Below are positions 1-7,200 of a stretch of DNA of 20,646 bases, in pieces. Every line of letters starts with the position of its first letter. The first letter of the stretch is position 1. The notes under the pieces were generated by a model that was not told the origin of the DNA, ran no database searches, and saw only the letters and a program-made list of their open reading frames with translations. The stretch is from Clostridiales bacterium (lineage in GTDB: Bacteria > Bacillota > Clostridia > Peptostreptococcales > Anaerovoracaceae). The translations under genes were made by a program, and so were the position numbers. The stretch spans positions 1 through 20,646 of the forward strand of contig JAAYHT010000264.1 in assembly GCA_012735285.1 (NCBI GenBank). The letters are read 5' to 3'.

Positions 1-136
1 GAATATTTCTCTAAAAACGCAGCTTAGGATGTTATTGTTAATGACAGTTTAATTAAGAAAAACAACCAAACATTTTTAAAGAATGTTTTTCAGAGGTCTT
101 TGTCACAAATGATTGACTACTCTAGAAACAAGCTCG

Positions 137-161
137 AAGAGTTTGAAAAAAGAGTTTGAAA
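137..161 (+). repeat. Tandem 12-bp direct repeat at the -35 region
   Basis: AAGAGTTTGAAA occurs at 137-148 and again at 150-161, separated by one base. The second copy ends exactly on the -35 hexamer TTGAAA of the promoter for the M23-walRK unit, so the first copy carries a second TTGAAA 13 bp upstream. It may be a regulator site in tandem or a local duplication. The sequence alone does not decide. Confidence 0.55.
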
Positions 162-184
162 TTGTACCTATTTGTAGGTATAAT
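156..184 (+). promoter_or_regulatory. Sigma-A promoter for the M23-walRK unit
   Basis: TTGAAA (156-161), a 17-base spacer and a perfect TATAAT (179-184) form a near-consensus vegetative promoter, about 55 bases before the start of the M23 gene. A perfect 6-bp inverted repeat, TACCTA-TTTG-TAGGTA (165-180), fills the spacer and runs into the -10 box, where a bound protein would block transcription. Confidence 0.8.
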
Positions 185-213
185 GGACACAAGTAAGCAT
201 ATGGGAGAAACTT

Positions 214-227
214 CGCCTTTTTAGGCG
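214..227 (+). other. Small leader hairpin next to the M23 ribosome binding site
   Basis: CGCCT (214-218) pairs with AGGCG (223-227) around a TTTT loop. It ends three bases before the AGGAGG ribosome binding site (230-235) of the M23 gene, so it may protect the 5' end or affect initiation. A five-base stem is short, and chance cannot be excluded. Confidence 0.35.
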
Positions 228-240
228 ATAGGAGGAACAT

Positions 241-2253
241 ATGACGGACAAGCCCGATACGGAATTGTTTAATAATGATCATAAGATAGATTTAGATAAT
301 AGAGAAAAAGCAATGATGAGAGATACGGAGAAACTCCGTAGCTCTTCTTTGGTTTTTGATAAAGTTGATTTTAACGTTGATGAAATACTAAGAAAAAGAT
401 ATCGGAATTGGCAACAAATAATGACTCAATTAGACGATGTCATCCACGAAAAGGTTAAAAATGTTGACGATAAAACTGATTACATAGAAGACGAGCTTGA
501 GCGAATATCAGAGCTCAGACGACTAGAGAGAGAGGCTTATAAATCCACAATGGTTAGACATAAAAAGCAAAGAAAAGCAAAAAAGAAGTTATCACTCAGT
601 ATGTTTAAGAAGAAAGAAAAAGAACCAAATCAGGAAGAAAAGGCGAGCATCAAACTCGATCAGTTCATAGATAGAATATTTACAGGCTTTAACAGTGCAT
701 TATTTGCCACTGGAAAAAGAGTTAGTTATCTGGTATCCTTTATCGGGAGGAGAACTCATAAACCAATATATCTATTATCAAACAAGGTAGAAAGCCTATC
801 CGATCTTTTAGCCAATGCAGTAATAAAACTCGATGGCGGTATTGATAAGCTGTTCGAGACAACACAGAACTTTAAGAATAGATGTGTTAGGGCCTGGAAT
901 CTTTTATGTTCATGGTCTAATGATCATAGGCGCCCAATAGCCCTAGGCCTTTCTGCTTGTATTGTTTTAGCATCTGTTTCCGGAATTGTGTTAGGAAGTA
1001 TCACAGCTTATGAATATAAGTATCGCGGGAAGACTCTAGGAGTGGTTAAGGACCAGCAGGAAGTTTACAAGACTGTTGATATTATAGGCGATAAGCTCAG
1101 CATGAATTACGGAGCAGAGATAAGGATTGATAAAGAAAGGGATATCAGCTTTAAGAAAGTTATCGGATGGGATCTAAAAGTTGACAGCAAGGATGATGTT
1201 CTTAATACCTTAACCTATCTAAGCGATGTAAATGCAACTGCCTATGCTATATACAAGGATAATGTAAGGGTGGCAGTGTTAGATAGTAAGGAAGCTGCTG
1301 AGGATATACTTAAGACTATAAAGGATAGGTACACAAAGGATGACGAATCCATAGAATATAAACATATTGGATTTGCTGAAGATGTAAGAATAGAAGAGGT
1401 AAATACAAAGATTGGCAATATACAAAAGAAAGAAGATATCATAGAATATTTGCTGACAGGATCAGTTGAAAAAAGGATACATGTAATAGAATCTGGAGAA
1501 ACCTTTAATCAGATTGCTAAGGACTATGGTCTGAAGCCCAGCGAACTGCAGGCTTCAAATCCAGATGTAAATCCTGATAAACTGCAAATAGGGCAGGAGT
1601 TGGTCTTAAATCAAGTATGTCCTGTTTTAACGGTGCAAACAAAGGAAATCGCCACCTACGTGGCAAAGATTGACTATGAAATCCAGTATGAGGAGACCTC
1701 ATCACTTTATAAAGGCGAACAGACTGTAAAATCAAGAGGTGTTCCTGGAGAGCGCCAAGTAGTTGCAGAGATAGTAAGAAATAACGGAATTGAAGTAAGC
1801 AGAAATGAGATAAGTTCTGAGATTATAAGCGAACCCAAACCCCAGGTTGTTCTAAAAGGAACAAAAGAGCCGCCTCCACTTATAGGAACAGGTAAATTTA
1901 TCTATCCGACAAGAGGCAGATTAACATCCCGCTTCGGCTATCGCTGGGGCAGGATGCATAATGGCATCGATATTGCGGCTCCTGTAGGCACAAAGATTAG
2001 GGCTGCAGACGGTGGGAAGGTCATATTCGCAGGTTGGGATGGCGCCCTGGGCTATTGTGTCAGAATAGACCATGGCGGCAACAGGGTGAGTGTTTATGGG
2101 CACTGCAGTAAATTATTTGTTAAAAAAGGAGATAGGGTATACCAGGATAAACATATAGCTAATGTAGGAAATACTGGTCGCAGTACAGGCCCCCATCTAC
2201 ATTTTGAAATAAGGATAAACGGAGTGCCTAAGAATCCATTAAACTACTTATAA
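241..2253 (+). CDS. Membrane-anchored LysM-G5-M23 peptidoglycan hydrolase
   Basis: This is a 670-residue cell-wall metallopeptidase. The first ~230 residues are highly charged and probably cytoplasmic, with a lysine-rich cluster near 105-130. One membrane segment (about 232-254) follows, then an extracellular region, a LysM peptidoglycan-binding domain (about 413-458), a G5 domain (about 462-541) and a C-terminal M23 endopeptidase domain (about 560-660). The M23 zinc and catalytic residues are in place: H573 and D577 in HNGID, H621 in YGHC, and H652/H654 in HLHFE. The enzyme should cut peptide cross-links outside the membrane. The start has a strong AGGAGG (230-235). walR begins 15 bases after the stop, so hydrolase and WalRK sensor are probably co-transcribed, which fits the known role of WalRK in controlling wall hydrolases. 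The long cytoplasmic N-terminus is unusual for the family and its role is unknown. Confidence 0.93.
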   Translation: MTDKPDTELFNNDHKIDLDNREKAMMRDTEKLRSSSLVFDKVDFNVDEILRKRYRNWQQIMTQLDDVIHEKVKNVDDKTDYIEDELERISELRRLEREAYKSTMVRHKKQRKAKKKLSLSMFKKKEKEPNQEEKASIKLDQFIDRIFTGFNSALFATGKRVSYLVSFIGRRTHKPIYLLSNKVESLSDLLANAVIKLDGGIDKLFETTQNFKNRCVRAWNLLCSWSNDHRRPIALGLSACIVLASVSGIVLGSITAYEYKYRGKTLGVVKDQQEVYKTVDIIGDKLSMNYGAEIRIDKERDISFKKVIGWDLKVDSKDDVLNTLTYLSDVNATAYAIYKDNVRVAVLDSKEAAEDILKTIKDRYTKDDESIEYKHIGFAEDVRIEEVNTKIGNIQKKEDIIEYLLTGSVEKRIHVIESGETFNQIAKDYGLKPSELQASNPDVNPDKLQIGQELVLNQVCPVLTVQTKEIATYVAKIDYEIQYEETSSLYKGEQTVKSRGVPGERQVVAEIVRNNGIEVSRNEISSEIISEPKPQVVLKGTKEPPPLIGTGKFIYPTRGRLTSRFGYRWGRMHNGIDIAAPVGTKIRAADGGKVIFAGWDGALGYCVRIDHGGNRVSVYGHCSKLFVKKGDRVYQDKHIANVGNTGRSTGPHLHFEIRINGVPKNPLNYL

Positions 2254-2268
2254 GGAGTTAGATAATTC

Positions 2269-2967
2269 ATGGATACCAAAAAAATCTTAATTATAGAAGA
2301 TGAAAAATCCATATCAGATATAATCAAATTCAACCTTCAAAAAGAAGGTTTTGAAGTAGATATGGCTTATGACGGTAAGAGTGGACTGGAGAAGTTTTCA
2401 ACATGCAAACCTGACTTGGTGTTGCTAGATGTAATGCTTCCAGTAATTGACGGTTTTGAAGTATGCAAGAAGATAAGGGAATCAAGTACGATTCCTATTC
2501 TAATGCTAACTGCTAAGGAAGAGGAAGTGGATAAGGTATTGGGTTTGGAACTGGGTGCAGATGATTACATAACTAAGCCCTTTGGAATGCGAGAGCTTGT
2601 AGCCCGTATAAAGGCCAATATCAGGCGTGTAGATCTTATGAACAGCAAGCAGAATGCACCTTCAAATGTACAGGAATTCGGAAACTTGGCTATAGATATG
2701 AACAGGTATGAGGTTCGCAAAAATGGTGTACCCTTAGAGCTGACACTGCGCGAATTTGAACTTCTTAAATATCTGGCAGAGCGTGAGAATAAAGTTTTTT
2801 CAAGGGAACAGCTACTCGAAGAAGTTTGGGGATATGAATACTATGGAGATATCCGCACAGTAGACGTAACAGTAAGAAGGTTGCGGGAAAAACTGGAGGA
2901 TGATTCTAGCAATCCAAAGTACATAATGACAAAGCGAGGAATTGGCTATTATTTCAGGAGGCCATAA
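2269..2967 (+). CDS. walR: OmpR/PhoB-family response regulator, WalR-like
   Basis: This 232-residue response regulator has an N-terminal receiver domain (about 3-120) and a C-terminal winged-helix DNA-binding domain (about 135-232). The phosphorylation pocket is intact: acidic pair E10/D11, phospho-acceptor D54 in LLDVMLP, T81 and K103. The start is supported by AAGGAG (2252-2257), which overlaps the stop of the M23 gene. The kinase gene follows four bases later. The WalR assignment rests on the architecture of the partner kinase and the adjacent wall hydrolase. A PhoP-like regulator is the main alternative, because the two families are close in sequence. The walH, walI and walJ genes that follow walRK in Bacillus are absent here. 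Confidence 0.9.
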   Translation: MDTKKILIIEDEKSISDIIKFNLQKEGFEVDMAYDGKSGLEKFSTCKPDLVLLDVMLPVIDGFEVCKKIRESSTIPILMLTAKEEEVDKVLGLELGADDYITKPFGMRELVARIKANIRRVDLMNSKQNAPSNVQEFGNLAIDMNRYEVRKNGVPLELTLREFELLKYLAERENKVFSREQLLEEVWGYEYYGDIRTVDVTVRRLREKLEDDSSNPKYIMTKRGIGYYFRRP

Positions 2968-2971
2968 TTAG

Positions 2972-4789
2972 ATGATAGTAAAAAAAAAGAGATGGAGTAG
3001 CATTAGGTGGAGAATAATACTAATCTACTTCCTGCTCGTCTTTATCGCCATGACAATCATAGGCGTCTTTATCATGAGCGAGTTAGAGGCCTATCAAATG
3101 AAGTCGATCAGGAACAACTTCACCGAAATCGTTCAAGGAAACATCCTCTCTTTTCAGGAATATGGAAATTTAGATGAACATAAGGAAGAAATCCAAAACG
3201 ATATATTAGCATGGTCTAAAAGCTTGCGTGAAGAGATGTTTGTCGTCAATAGCGACTTTATAATCATCGCTTCAAGCAATCCTAACTATTTAGGTAAAAG
3301 CGGTCTTGATTTACTTAATCAGAGCATACTGGTTAAGGGCCTTTCAGGAGAAATTGCTGAAGAAGATGGCATATTACCTTCTGGCATTCCCGTCAAAAAC
3401 ATGGTATTTCCTATCGAAAGCGATAATGAAATTACCGGTGTTGTTTGTCTGAGAGCAGATATATCGAGCGTCTATGAAATTCAAAACCAATCCAAGGTAA
3501 TTTTTATCCAGGCGATGATAGTAGCGCTCATCATAACTCTGCTTTTAGGCTTCTTAATTGCTCGAAGCATTACAGTTCCTATCATCGATGTGACAGAAAA
3601 AGCCGAAAAAATGTCTAGGGGTGACTTCAGCCAGGTTGTAGACGTAAAATCTGATGACGAGATTGGCCAGCTTGCCAGCATGTTTAACCTGCTTAGGGAG
3701 AAGCTGGACCATACCCTGTCTGAAATATCCAATGAAAAAAATAAGCTTGAAGCAATTCTGAAGAATATGGTGGACGGGCTTTTGGCTGTAGATCTTAATG
3801 GCCGGATAATCTTAGCCAACCAATCTGCTATGCTTATGCTATCGCTGACTCAGGAAGAAATTGCGGAAAAAAGCTATGATGAGATCATGGGCAAATTAAG
3901 TGATAATCTGCGGTTTGAGTGTATAAGAGAAAACTGCAAAAACGGCAGCTCCCATGATATATTCCATTACGGCGGCTTTTATTACGATATCCGCTATGAC
4001 CGCTTCAAGGATGAAAACGATCAGGATGTAGGAATAATTATATTGATTCAGGATATCACAGAACAGCAAAAGCTTGAGAATATGCAGCGTGATTTTGTAG
4101 CCAATGTCTCCCATGAGTTAAAGACACCGTTGACAACTATAAAAAGCTATACTGAGACATTGGTGGATAGGGAAATTAACGACACAGGCACTATTATGAG
4201 CTTTTTGAAAATAATTGATGCTGAAGCAGACCGAATGAGCAGGCTGGTTCGTGAATTGCTGCAGCTATCAAGGTTAGATCATAAACAGGAAAGATGGTAT
4301 AAAAAGGAGCTTAACTTAATCAATGTCTTAAAGACTTCTATTACAAAGGTGGAGATGACAGCGCAAAACAAGAACCAGCAGCTAAATCAGATATTTGATC
4401 CCACTCAGAAGATAATGACAGTGATAGATCGGGATAGGATTGACCAGGTATTTCTAAATGTCTTAAGCAACGCCATAACCTATACTAAAGAGGGTGGAAG
4501 GATAGATGTGGATGCATACAAGGATGAAAAATATGCCCACGTAATAATTAAGGACAATGGAATAGGTATTTCAGAAAATGAAGTCCACCGTGTGTTTGAA
4601 AGATTCTATAGGGTAGATAAGGCTCGATCCAGAGAAATGGGAGGAACAGGCCTAGGCCTTTCGATTGCAAAGCAGATTATAGAAGAGCACGATGGTTCAA
4701 TTAATATAGAGAGTAAATTAGGGAAGGGAACAAAGGTTTCAATTAAGCTCCCCCTAGCCCCAAGGAGAGGTATTCGCAACATCGAATAG
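2972..4789 (+). CDS. walK: Sensor histidine kinase, WalK-like
   Basis: This 605-residue membrane kinase is close to the ~610 residues of Bacillus WalK. Order of parts: TM1 (about 13-34), an extracellular sensor of ~140 residues, TM2 (about 177-197), HAMP (about 198-250), PAS (about 255-365), HisKA with phosphorylated H381 in VSHELKTPL, and an ATPase domain with N-box N496/N500, DNGIGI (528-533), an FERFYR motif (542-547) and GGTGLG (557-562). It should phosphorylate the adjacent regulator in response to an envelope signal. Its ribosome binding site AGGAGG (2956-2961) lies inside the end of walR, suggesting translational coupling. TM-sensor-TM-HAMP-PAS is the WalK layout. PhoR kinases of Firmicutes can look alike, so the name is likely but not proven. 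Confidence 0.9.
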   Translation: MIVKKKRWSSIRWRIILIYFLLVFIAMTIIGVFIMSELEAYQMKSIRNNFTEIVQGNILSFQEYGNLDEHKEEIQNDILAWSKSLREEMFVVNSDFIIIASSNPNYLGKSGLDLLNQSILVKGLSGEIAEEDGILPSGIPVKNMVFPIESDNEITGVVCLRADISSVYEIQNQSKVIFIQAMIVALIITLLLGFLIARSITVPIIDVTEKAEKMSRGDFSQVVDVKSDDEIGQLASMFNLLREKLDHTLSEISNEKNKLEAILKNMVDGLLAVDLNGRIILANQSAMLMLSLTQEEIAEKSYDEIMGKLSDNLRFECIRENCKNGSSHDIFHYGGFYYDIRYDRFKDENDQDVGIIILIQDITEQQKLENMQRDFVANVSHELKTPLTTIKSYTETLVDREINDTGTIMSFLKIIDAEADRMSRLVRELLQLSRLDHKQERWYKKELNLINVLKTSITKVEMTAQNKNQQLNQIFDPTQKIMTVIDRDRIDQVFLNVLSNAITYTKEGGRIDVDAYKDEKYAHVIIKDNGIGISENEVHRVFERFYRVDKARSREMGGTGLGLSIAKQIIEEHDGSINIESKLGKGTKVSIKLPLAPRRGIRNIE

Positions 4790-4794
4790 AAGTT

Positions 4795-4824
4795 CATATT
4801 AAGCACCCCTAGCACATATACATA
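4795..4824 (+). promoter_or_regulatory. Candidate sigma-E-like sporulation promoter for yabPQ
   Basis: In the 52-base gap after walK, CATATT (4795-4800) resembles the -35 element and TATACATA (4817-4824) the -10 element (consensus near CATACA-T) of mother-cell sigma-E promoters. The 16-base spacing is one longer than usual. Sigma-E control of yabP and yabQ is known in Bacillus, which makes the match meaningful. The region is AT-rich and the match is by eye. Confidence 0.4.
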
Positions 4825-4835
4825 GGCGAGGGGGG
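4806..4835 (+). promoter_or_regulatory. Inverted repeat covering the yabP ribosome binding site
   Basis: CCCCT (4806-4810) can pair with AGGGG (4829-4833), and CCTA (4808-4811) alternatively with TAGG (4823-4826). Either pairing would involve or abut the G-rich ribosome binding site (4828-4835) of yabP. The fold could limit yabP translation on read-through mRNA from walK. A transcript starting from the candidate sigma-E promoter (4795-4824) would lack the CCCCT arm. Confidence 0.35.
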
Positions 4836-4841
4836 ATAGGG

Positions 4842-5096
4842 ATGCATAACCTTTATATCGAAGACCGCAAACTCATTACCATCACAGAAGTTACTGAAGT
4901 CGATAATTTTGATGAAGAAACAATACTGTTGACGGTGCAAGGAAGCAACCTGCTACTCAAGGGACAGAATTTACATATACAGAAGCTGGACTTGGAAGAA
5001 GGCAAGGCTGTAATATCGGGAACGCTTAATTCAGTAAACTATAGTGAAAAGAAGGATAAATCTGAGGGCGGATTCCTTAAGAAAATGCTGAAATGA
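4842..5096 (+). CDS. yabP: Sporulation protein YabP
   Basis: This 84-residue protein matches the YabP/YqfC sporulation family. Recognisable stretches are the N-terminal LYIEDRKLITITEVTEVDNF, a central GSNLLLKGQNLHIQKLDLEEG and the following ISGTLNSVNY. It is somewhat shorter than the ~100 residues in Bacillus and is predicted to be soluble and beta-rich. In Bacillus, yabP is expressed in the mother cell and lies directly before yabQ, as here. Its stop overlaps the yabQ start by four bases (ATGA), so the two are translationally coupled. The start has a very G-rich ribosome binding site (4828-4835). Confidence 0.88.
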   Translation: MHNLYIEDRKLITITEVTEVDNFDEETILLTVQGSNLLLKGQNLHIQKLDLEEGKAVISGTLNSVNYSEKKDKSEGGFLKKMLK

Positions 5097-5374
5097 GCGA
5101 ATTGATCTGGAATCAGTTATTCAGCTTCATCGTCCTGTTTTTCTGCGGAGTAGCAATGGTAATTTTACGTCAGTTTTTTCTGGAATATAAGAAGAAGTAC
5201 AAGCCAATGAAAGGCATATCCTTTTTTCAGGAGATGCTTTTCTGGTTTTTTGCAGGGCTTCTGGTTTCAGCCTGTTTGTACTATGCCGGCTTCGGAGCCA
5301 TTACCTTCCATGGCATGCTAAGCTTTACTCTAGGGATAATAGTATGGTATAATATAGAACGCATTTATAGATAA
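5093..5374 (+). CDS. yabQ: Sporulation protein YabQ
   Basis: This is a 93-residue membrane protein with three hydrophobic segments (about 8-26, 46-64 and 68-85). Position straight after yabP and before a divIC-type gene, hydropathy and sequence character identify it as YabQ, which in Bacillus is needed for spore cortex formation. The Bacillus protein is roughly twice as long, with an extra C-terminal region missing here. The short form may be normal for clostridia. It overlaps yabP by four bases and the division gene starts 18 bases after its stop. Confidence 0.82.
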   Translation: MSELIWNQLFSFIVLFFCGVAMVILRQFFLEYKKKYKPMKGISFFQEMLFWFFAGLLVSACLYYAGFGAITFHGMLSFTLGIIVWYNIERIYR

Positions 5375-5392
5375 GGGGTTTGAGGAGACAAG

Positions 5393-5806
5393 ATGGCTAG
5401 GAGAAAGAGTATTGAGGAATATAAGGATAACCGAGTCATCGATATTGAAACTGCCAGAGTAAGAAGGCGGAAAAAGCGAGCTCAATTACAGAAAGAAAAT
5501 GAGAAAGTATCGCGCCGTAAAAAAGCAAAGGTCTTCAGAAGAAGACTGATTTATGGCGGGATTTTCATTGTTATTGCGTTGATTATAGGAGCCTCGGTAT
5601 ACAATGTACTCTCCTTGAAATTAGAAGAAGCAAGAGCCATTTCTGAACTCGAAAGCCTCTATGAGGAGAAAGCCAGATTGGAAGAAGAGCTTTCTCATAT
5701 AGACAGCAAGGAATATATAGAACAGCGAGCAAGAGATGAACTGAGGATGATCTATCCTGGTGAAGTTCTCTATGTAGTGACTGAAGATGATGAAAAAGAA
5801 AATTAG
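5393..5806 (+). CDS. divIC: Septum formation initiator, DivIC/FtsB-type
   Basis: This 137-residue bitopic protein has the DivIC/FtsB layout. A very basic cytoplasmic N-terminus (about 1-50, many R/K) leads to one membrane segment (about 53-71), a short extracellular coiled coil (about 75-102) and a C-terminal motif around EYIEQRARDELRMIYPGEVLY typical of the family. It should join the FtsL/FtsQ (DivIB) subcomplex of the divisome. The start has GAGGAG (about 5381-5386). It follows yabQ as in Bacillus, where divIC follows yabPQ. Its end overlaps the start of rnmV by 20 bases. Confidence 0.87.
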   Translation: MARRKSIEEYKDNRVIDIETARVRRRKKRAQLQKENEKVSRRKKAKVFRRRLIYGGIFIVIALIIGASVYNVLSLKLEEARAISELESLYEEKARLEEELSHIDSKEYIEQRARDELRMIYPGEVLYVVTEDDEKEN

Positions 5807-6359
5807 TGAAATTATAATAGTGGAAGGTAAGGATGATCAAAGTGCAGTAAAAAAGGCACTTGATGCAGAAGTTATAGTAACAGGCGGCCACGGCATAACT
5901 GAAGATACATGGAAGCTTATTAAAAAAGCATATTCAGGACCTGGAATAATAATATTAACTGATCCTGACTTTTCTGGAGAAAGGATCCGCAAAAGGATAC
6001 AGGAGCGATTTCCTAAAGCCAAGCACGCATATATTTCAAGGGCTGATGCCACAAAAAAAGGCGATGTAGGTGTAGAAAATGCCTCGGCGGGAAACATAAT
6101 AGAGGCATTGGAGAAAGCAAGATGCAAGCAAACTAACAAGACCGATCTGTTTACTATAGAAGACCTATTACATTTCGGTCTTGTCGGTTTAAAGGATTCG
6201 AGTTTAAGAAGGGACAAGCTAGGTAATTCGCTTGGTATCGGCTATGGAAACACAAAGACATTTTTGAAGAGATTAAATAGCTATGGGATAACAAGAGAGG
6301 AATTCTATCAGCATGGAGAAGCTCTATTCACCGGCTACGGTAAACAGGATAAGAAATAG
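5787..6359 (+). CDS. rnmV: Ribonuclease M5 (5S rRNA maturation)
   Basis: This 190-residue protein matures 5S rRNA precursor in low-GC Gram-positives. The N-terminal Toprim domain is clear: IIVEGKDD (E13, D16, D17) and TDPDFSG (D59, D61), the acidic residues that bind magnesium. The C-terminal part carries the family region around the DLLHFGLVGLKDS stretch. Two adjacent ATGs (5787 and 5790) are possible starts. Both lie inside divIC, with little Shine-Dalgarno signal, which suggests coupling to divIC translation. The rnmV-ksgA pair is a conserved neighbourhood, and ksgA overlaps the end of this gene by 47 bases. Confidence 0.93.
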   Translation: MMKKKISEIIIVEGKDDQSAVKKALDAEVIVTGGHGITEDTWKLIKKAYSGPGIIILTDPDFSGERIRKRIQERFPKAKHAYISRADATKKGDVGVENASAGNIIEALEKARCKQTNKTDLFTIEDLLHFGLVGLKDSSLRRDKLGNSLGIGYGNTKTFLKRLNSYGITREEFYQHGEALFTGYGKQDKK

Positions 6360-7200
6360 ATTTGGTTTGAAGCTATCTAAGAAACTAGGACAGAACTTTC
6401 TTATAGACGGCAATATAGTAAATGCGATTGTAGATGCGGCAAAGATAGACGAAAAGGATCTTGTTATCGAGATAGGTCCGGGAATAGGGGTATTGACAGA
6501 AGCTGCTGCCAAAAAAGCATTTAGGGTTGTAGGGATAGAGATAGATAAAAAGTTAATGGCTATTTTAGATGAGACACTAAAAAATTATGATAATGTGAAG
6601 ATTATAAATAAAGACTTCATGAAGACAGATTTAAAGGCTGTCATAGACGAAAACAGACTATCTGCTAAAAGGGTTAAGGTAATAGGGAATTTACCTTACT
6701 ATATAACAACACCTATAATAATGAAAATTTTAGAGGGACAAGCCAGGCCGAAGATAGAAAGCATAACTATCATGATACAGAAAGAGGTGGCGGACAGGAT
6801 AAAAGCCTCTCCCGGTTCTAAGATATATGGAGCATTATCGATAGCTGTTCAATTCTACTGTGAAGTCGAGGATGTAATTAAAGTACCTAAAGAAGTTTTT
6901 ATTCCCAAACCTAATGTAGACTCTTCTGTCATTAAACTTTCTCTGAGAAGCGAATCGCCTGTTGACCTTATCGATCAAAGGGTCTTTTTTGATGTTGTCA
7001 AGGCTGCCTTTGGGCAGAGAAGAAAAACTCTTCAAAATGCTCTTGTTGGTATTTATGATTTCAATAAAGAGGATGTAACTAAGGCTTTATTGAAGGCCGG
7101 AATAGATCCTGAAAGAAGGGCTGAGACACTTGACATTAAGGAATTTGCAGCACTGGCAAACGCTGTTTCACAGGGGATTGAGGATGAGGATAAGGGATAA
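6313..7200 (+). CDS. rsmA: 16S rRNA (adenine1518/1519-N6)-dimethyltransferase
   Basis: This is a 295-residue KsgA/RsmA methyltransferase, which dimethylates two adjacent adenines near the 3' end of 16S rRNA late in small-subunit assembly. Family features: KKLGQNFLID (23-32), SAM-binding EIGPGIG (53-59), acidic E76 in GIEID, and catalytic NLPYY (126-130). The start is inside rnmV. Residues 1-22 (YSPATVNRIRNRFGLKLSK) align well with the family N-terminus, so the 47-base overlap is real and not a miscalled start. A purine-rich GAGAGG precedes it near 6294-6299. The name ksgA is also used. Confidence 0.95.
   Translation: MEKLYSPATVNRIRNRFGLKLSKKLGQNFLIDGNIVNAIVDAAKIDEKDLVIEIGPGIGVLTEAAAKKAFRVVGIEIDKKLMAILDETLKNYDNVKIINKDFMKTDLKAVIDENRLSAKRVKVIGNLPYYITTPIIMKILEGQARPKIESITIMIQKEVADRIKASPGSKIYGALSIAVQFYCEVEDVIKVPKEVFIPKPNVDSSVIKLSLRSESPVDLIDQRVFFDVVKAAFGQRRKTLQNALVGIYDFNKEDVTKALLKAGIDPERRAETLDIKEFAALANAVSQGIEDEDKG

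Larger units (their letters stand above)
1..240. other. Intergenic leader upstream of the M23 gene
   Basis: No convincing gene lies here. In the frame starting at base 1, a short run reads EYFSKNAA and then a TAG at 25-27. This could be the tail of an upstream + strand gene, but nine codons cannot be identified. A weak AT-rich inverted repeat (AAACATT 68-74 with AATGTTT 82-88, followed by a few T) might end that transcript. The rest holds a tandem direct repeat, a sigma-A promoter, a dyad over the -10 box and a small leader hairpin, listed separately. Confidence 0.5.

Noticed and set aside
163..178. TGTACC-TATT-TGTAGG as a WalR-binding site
   Set aside because: The known WalR site has five bases between two TGTWAH repeats. 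Here there are four, and the last bases of both repeats do not fit, so I list only the promoter and dyad.
3481..3819. - strand open frame opposite walK
   Set aside because: It is antisense to the TM2-HAMP-PAS part of the kinase. The hydrophobic and serine-rich composition is a by-product of the coding strand.
5837..6217. Long - strand open frame opposite rnmV
   Set aside because: It lies wholly antisense to a well-supported gene, has no ribosome binding site and shows no recognisable family.
7130..7183. Upstream start for the LTA-synthase-like gene
   Set aside because: It would increase the overlap with rsmA to 71 bases without a ribosome binding site. CAGGGG before 7184 fits better.
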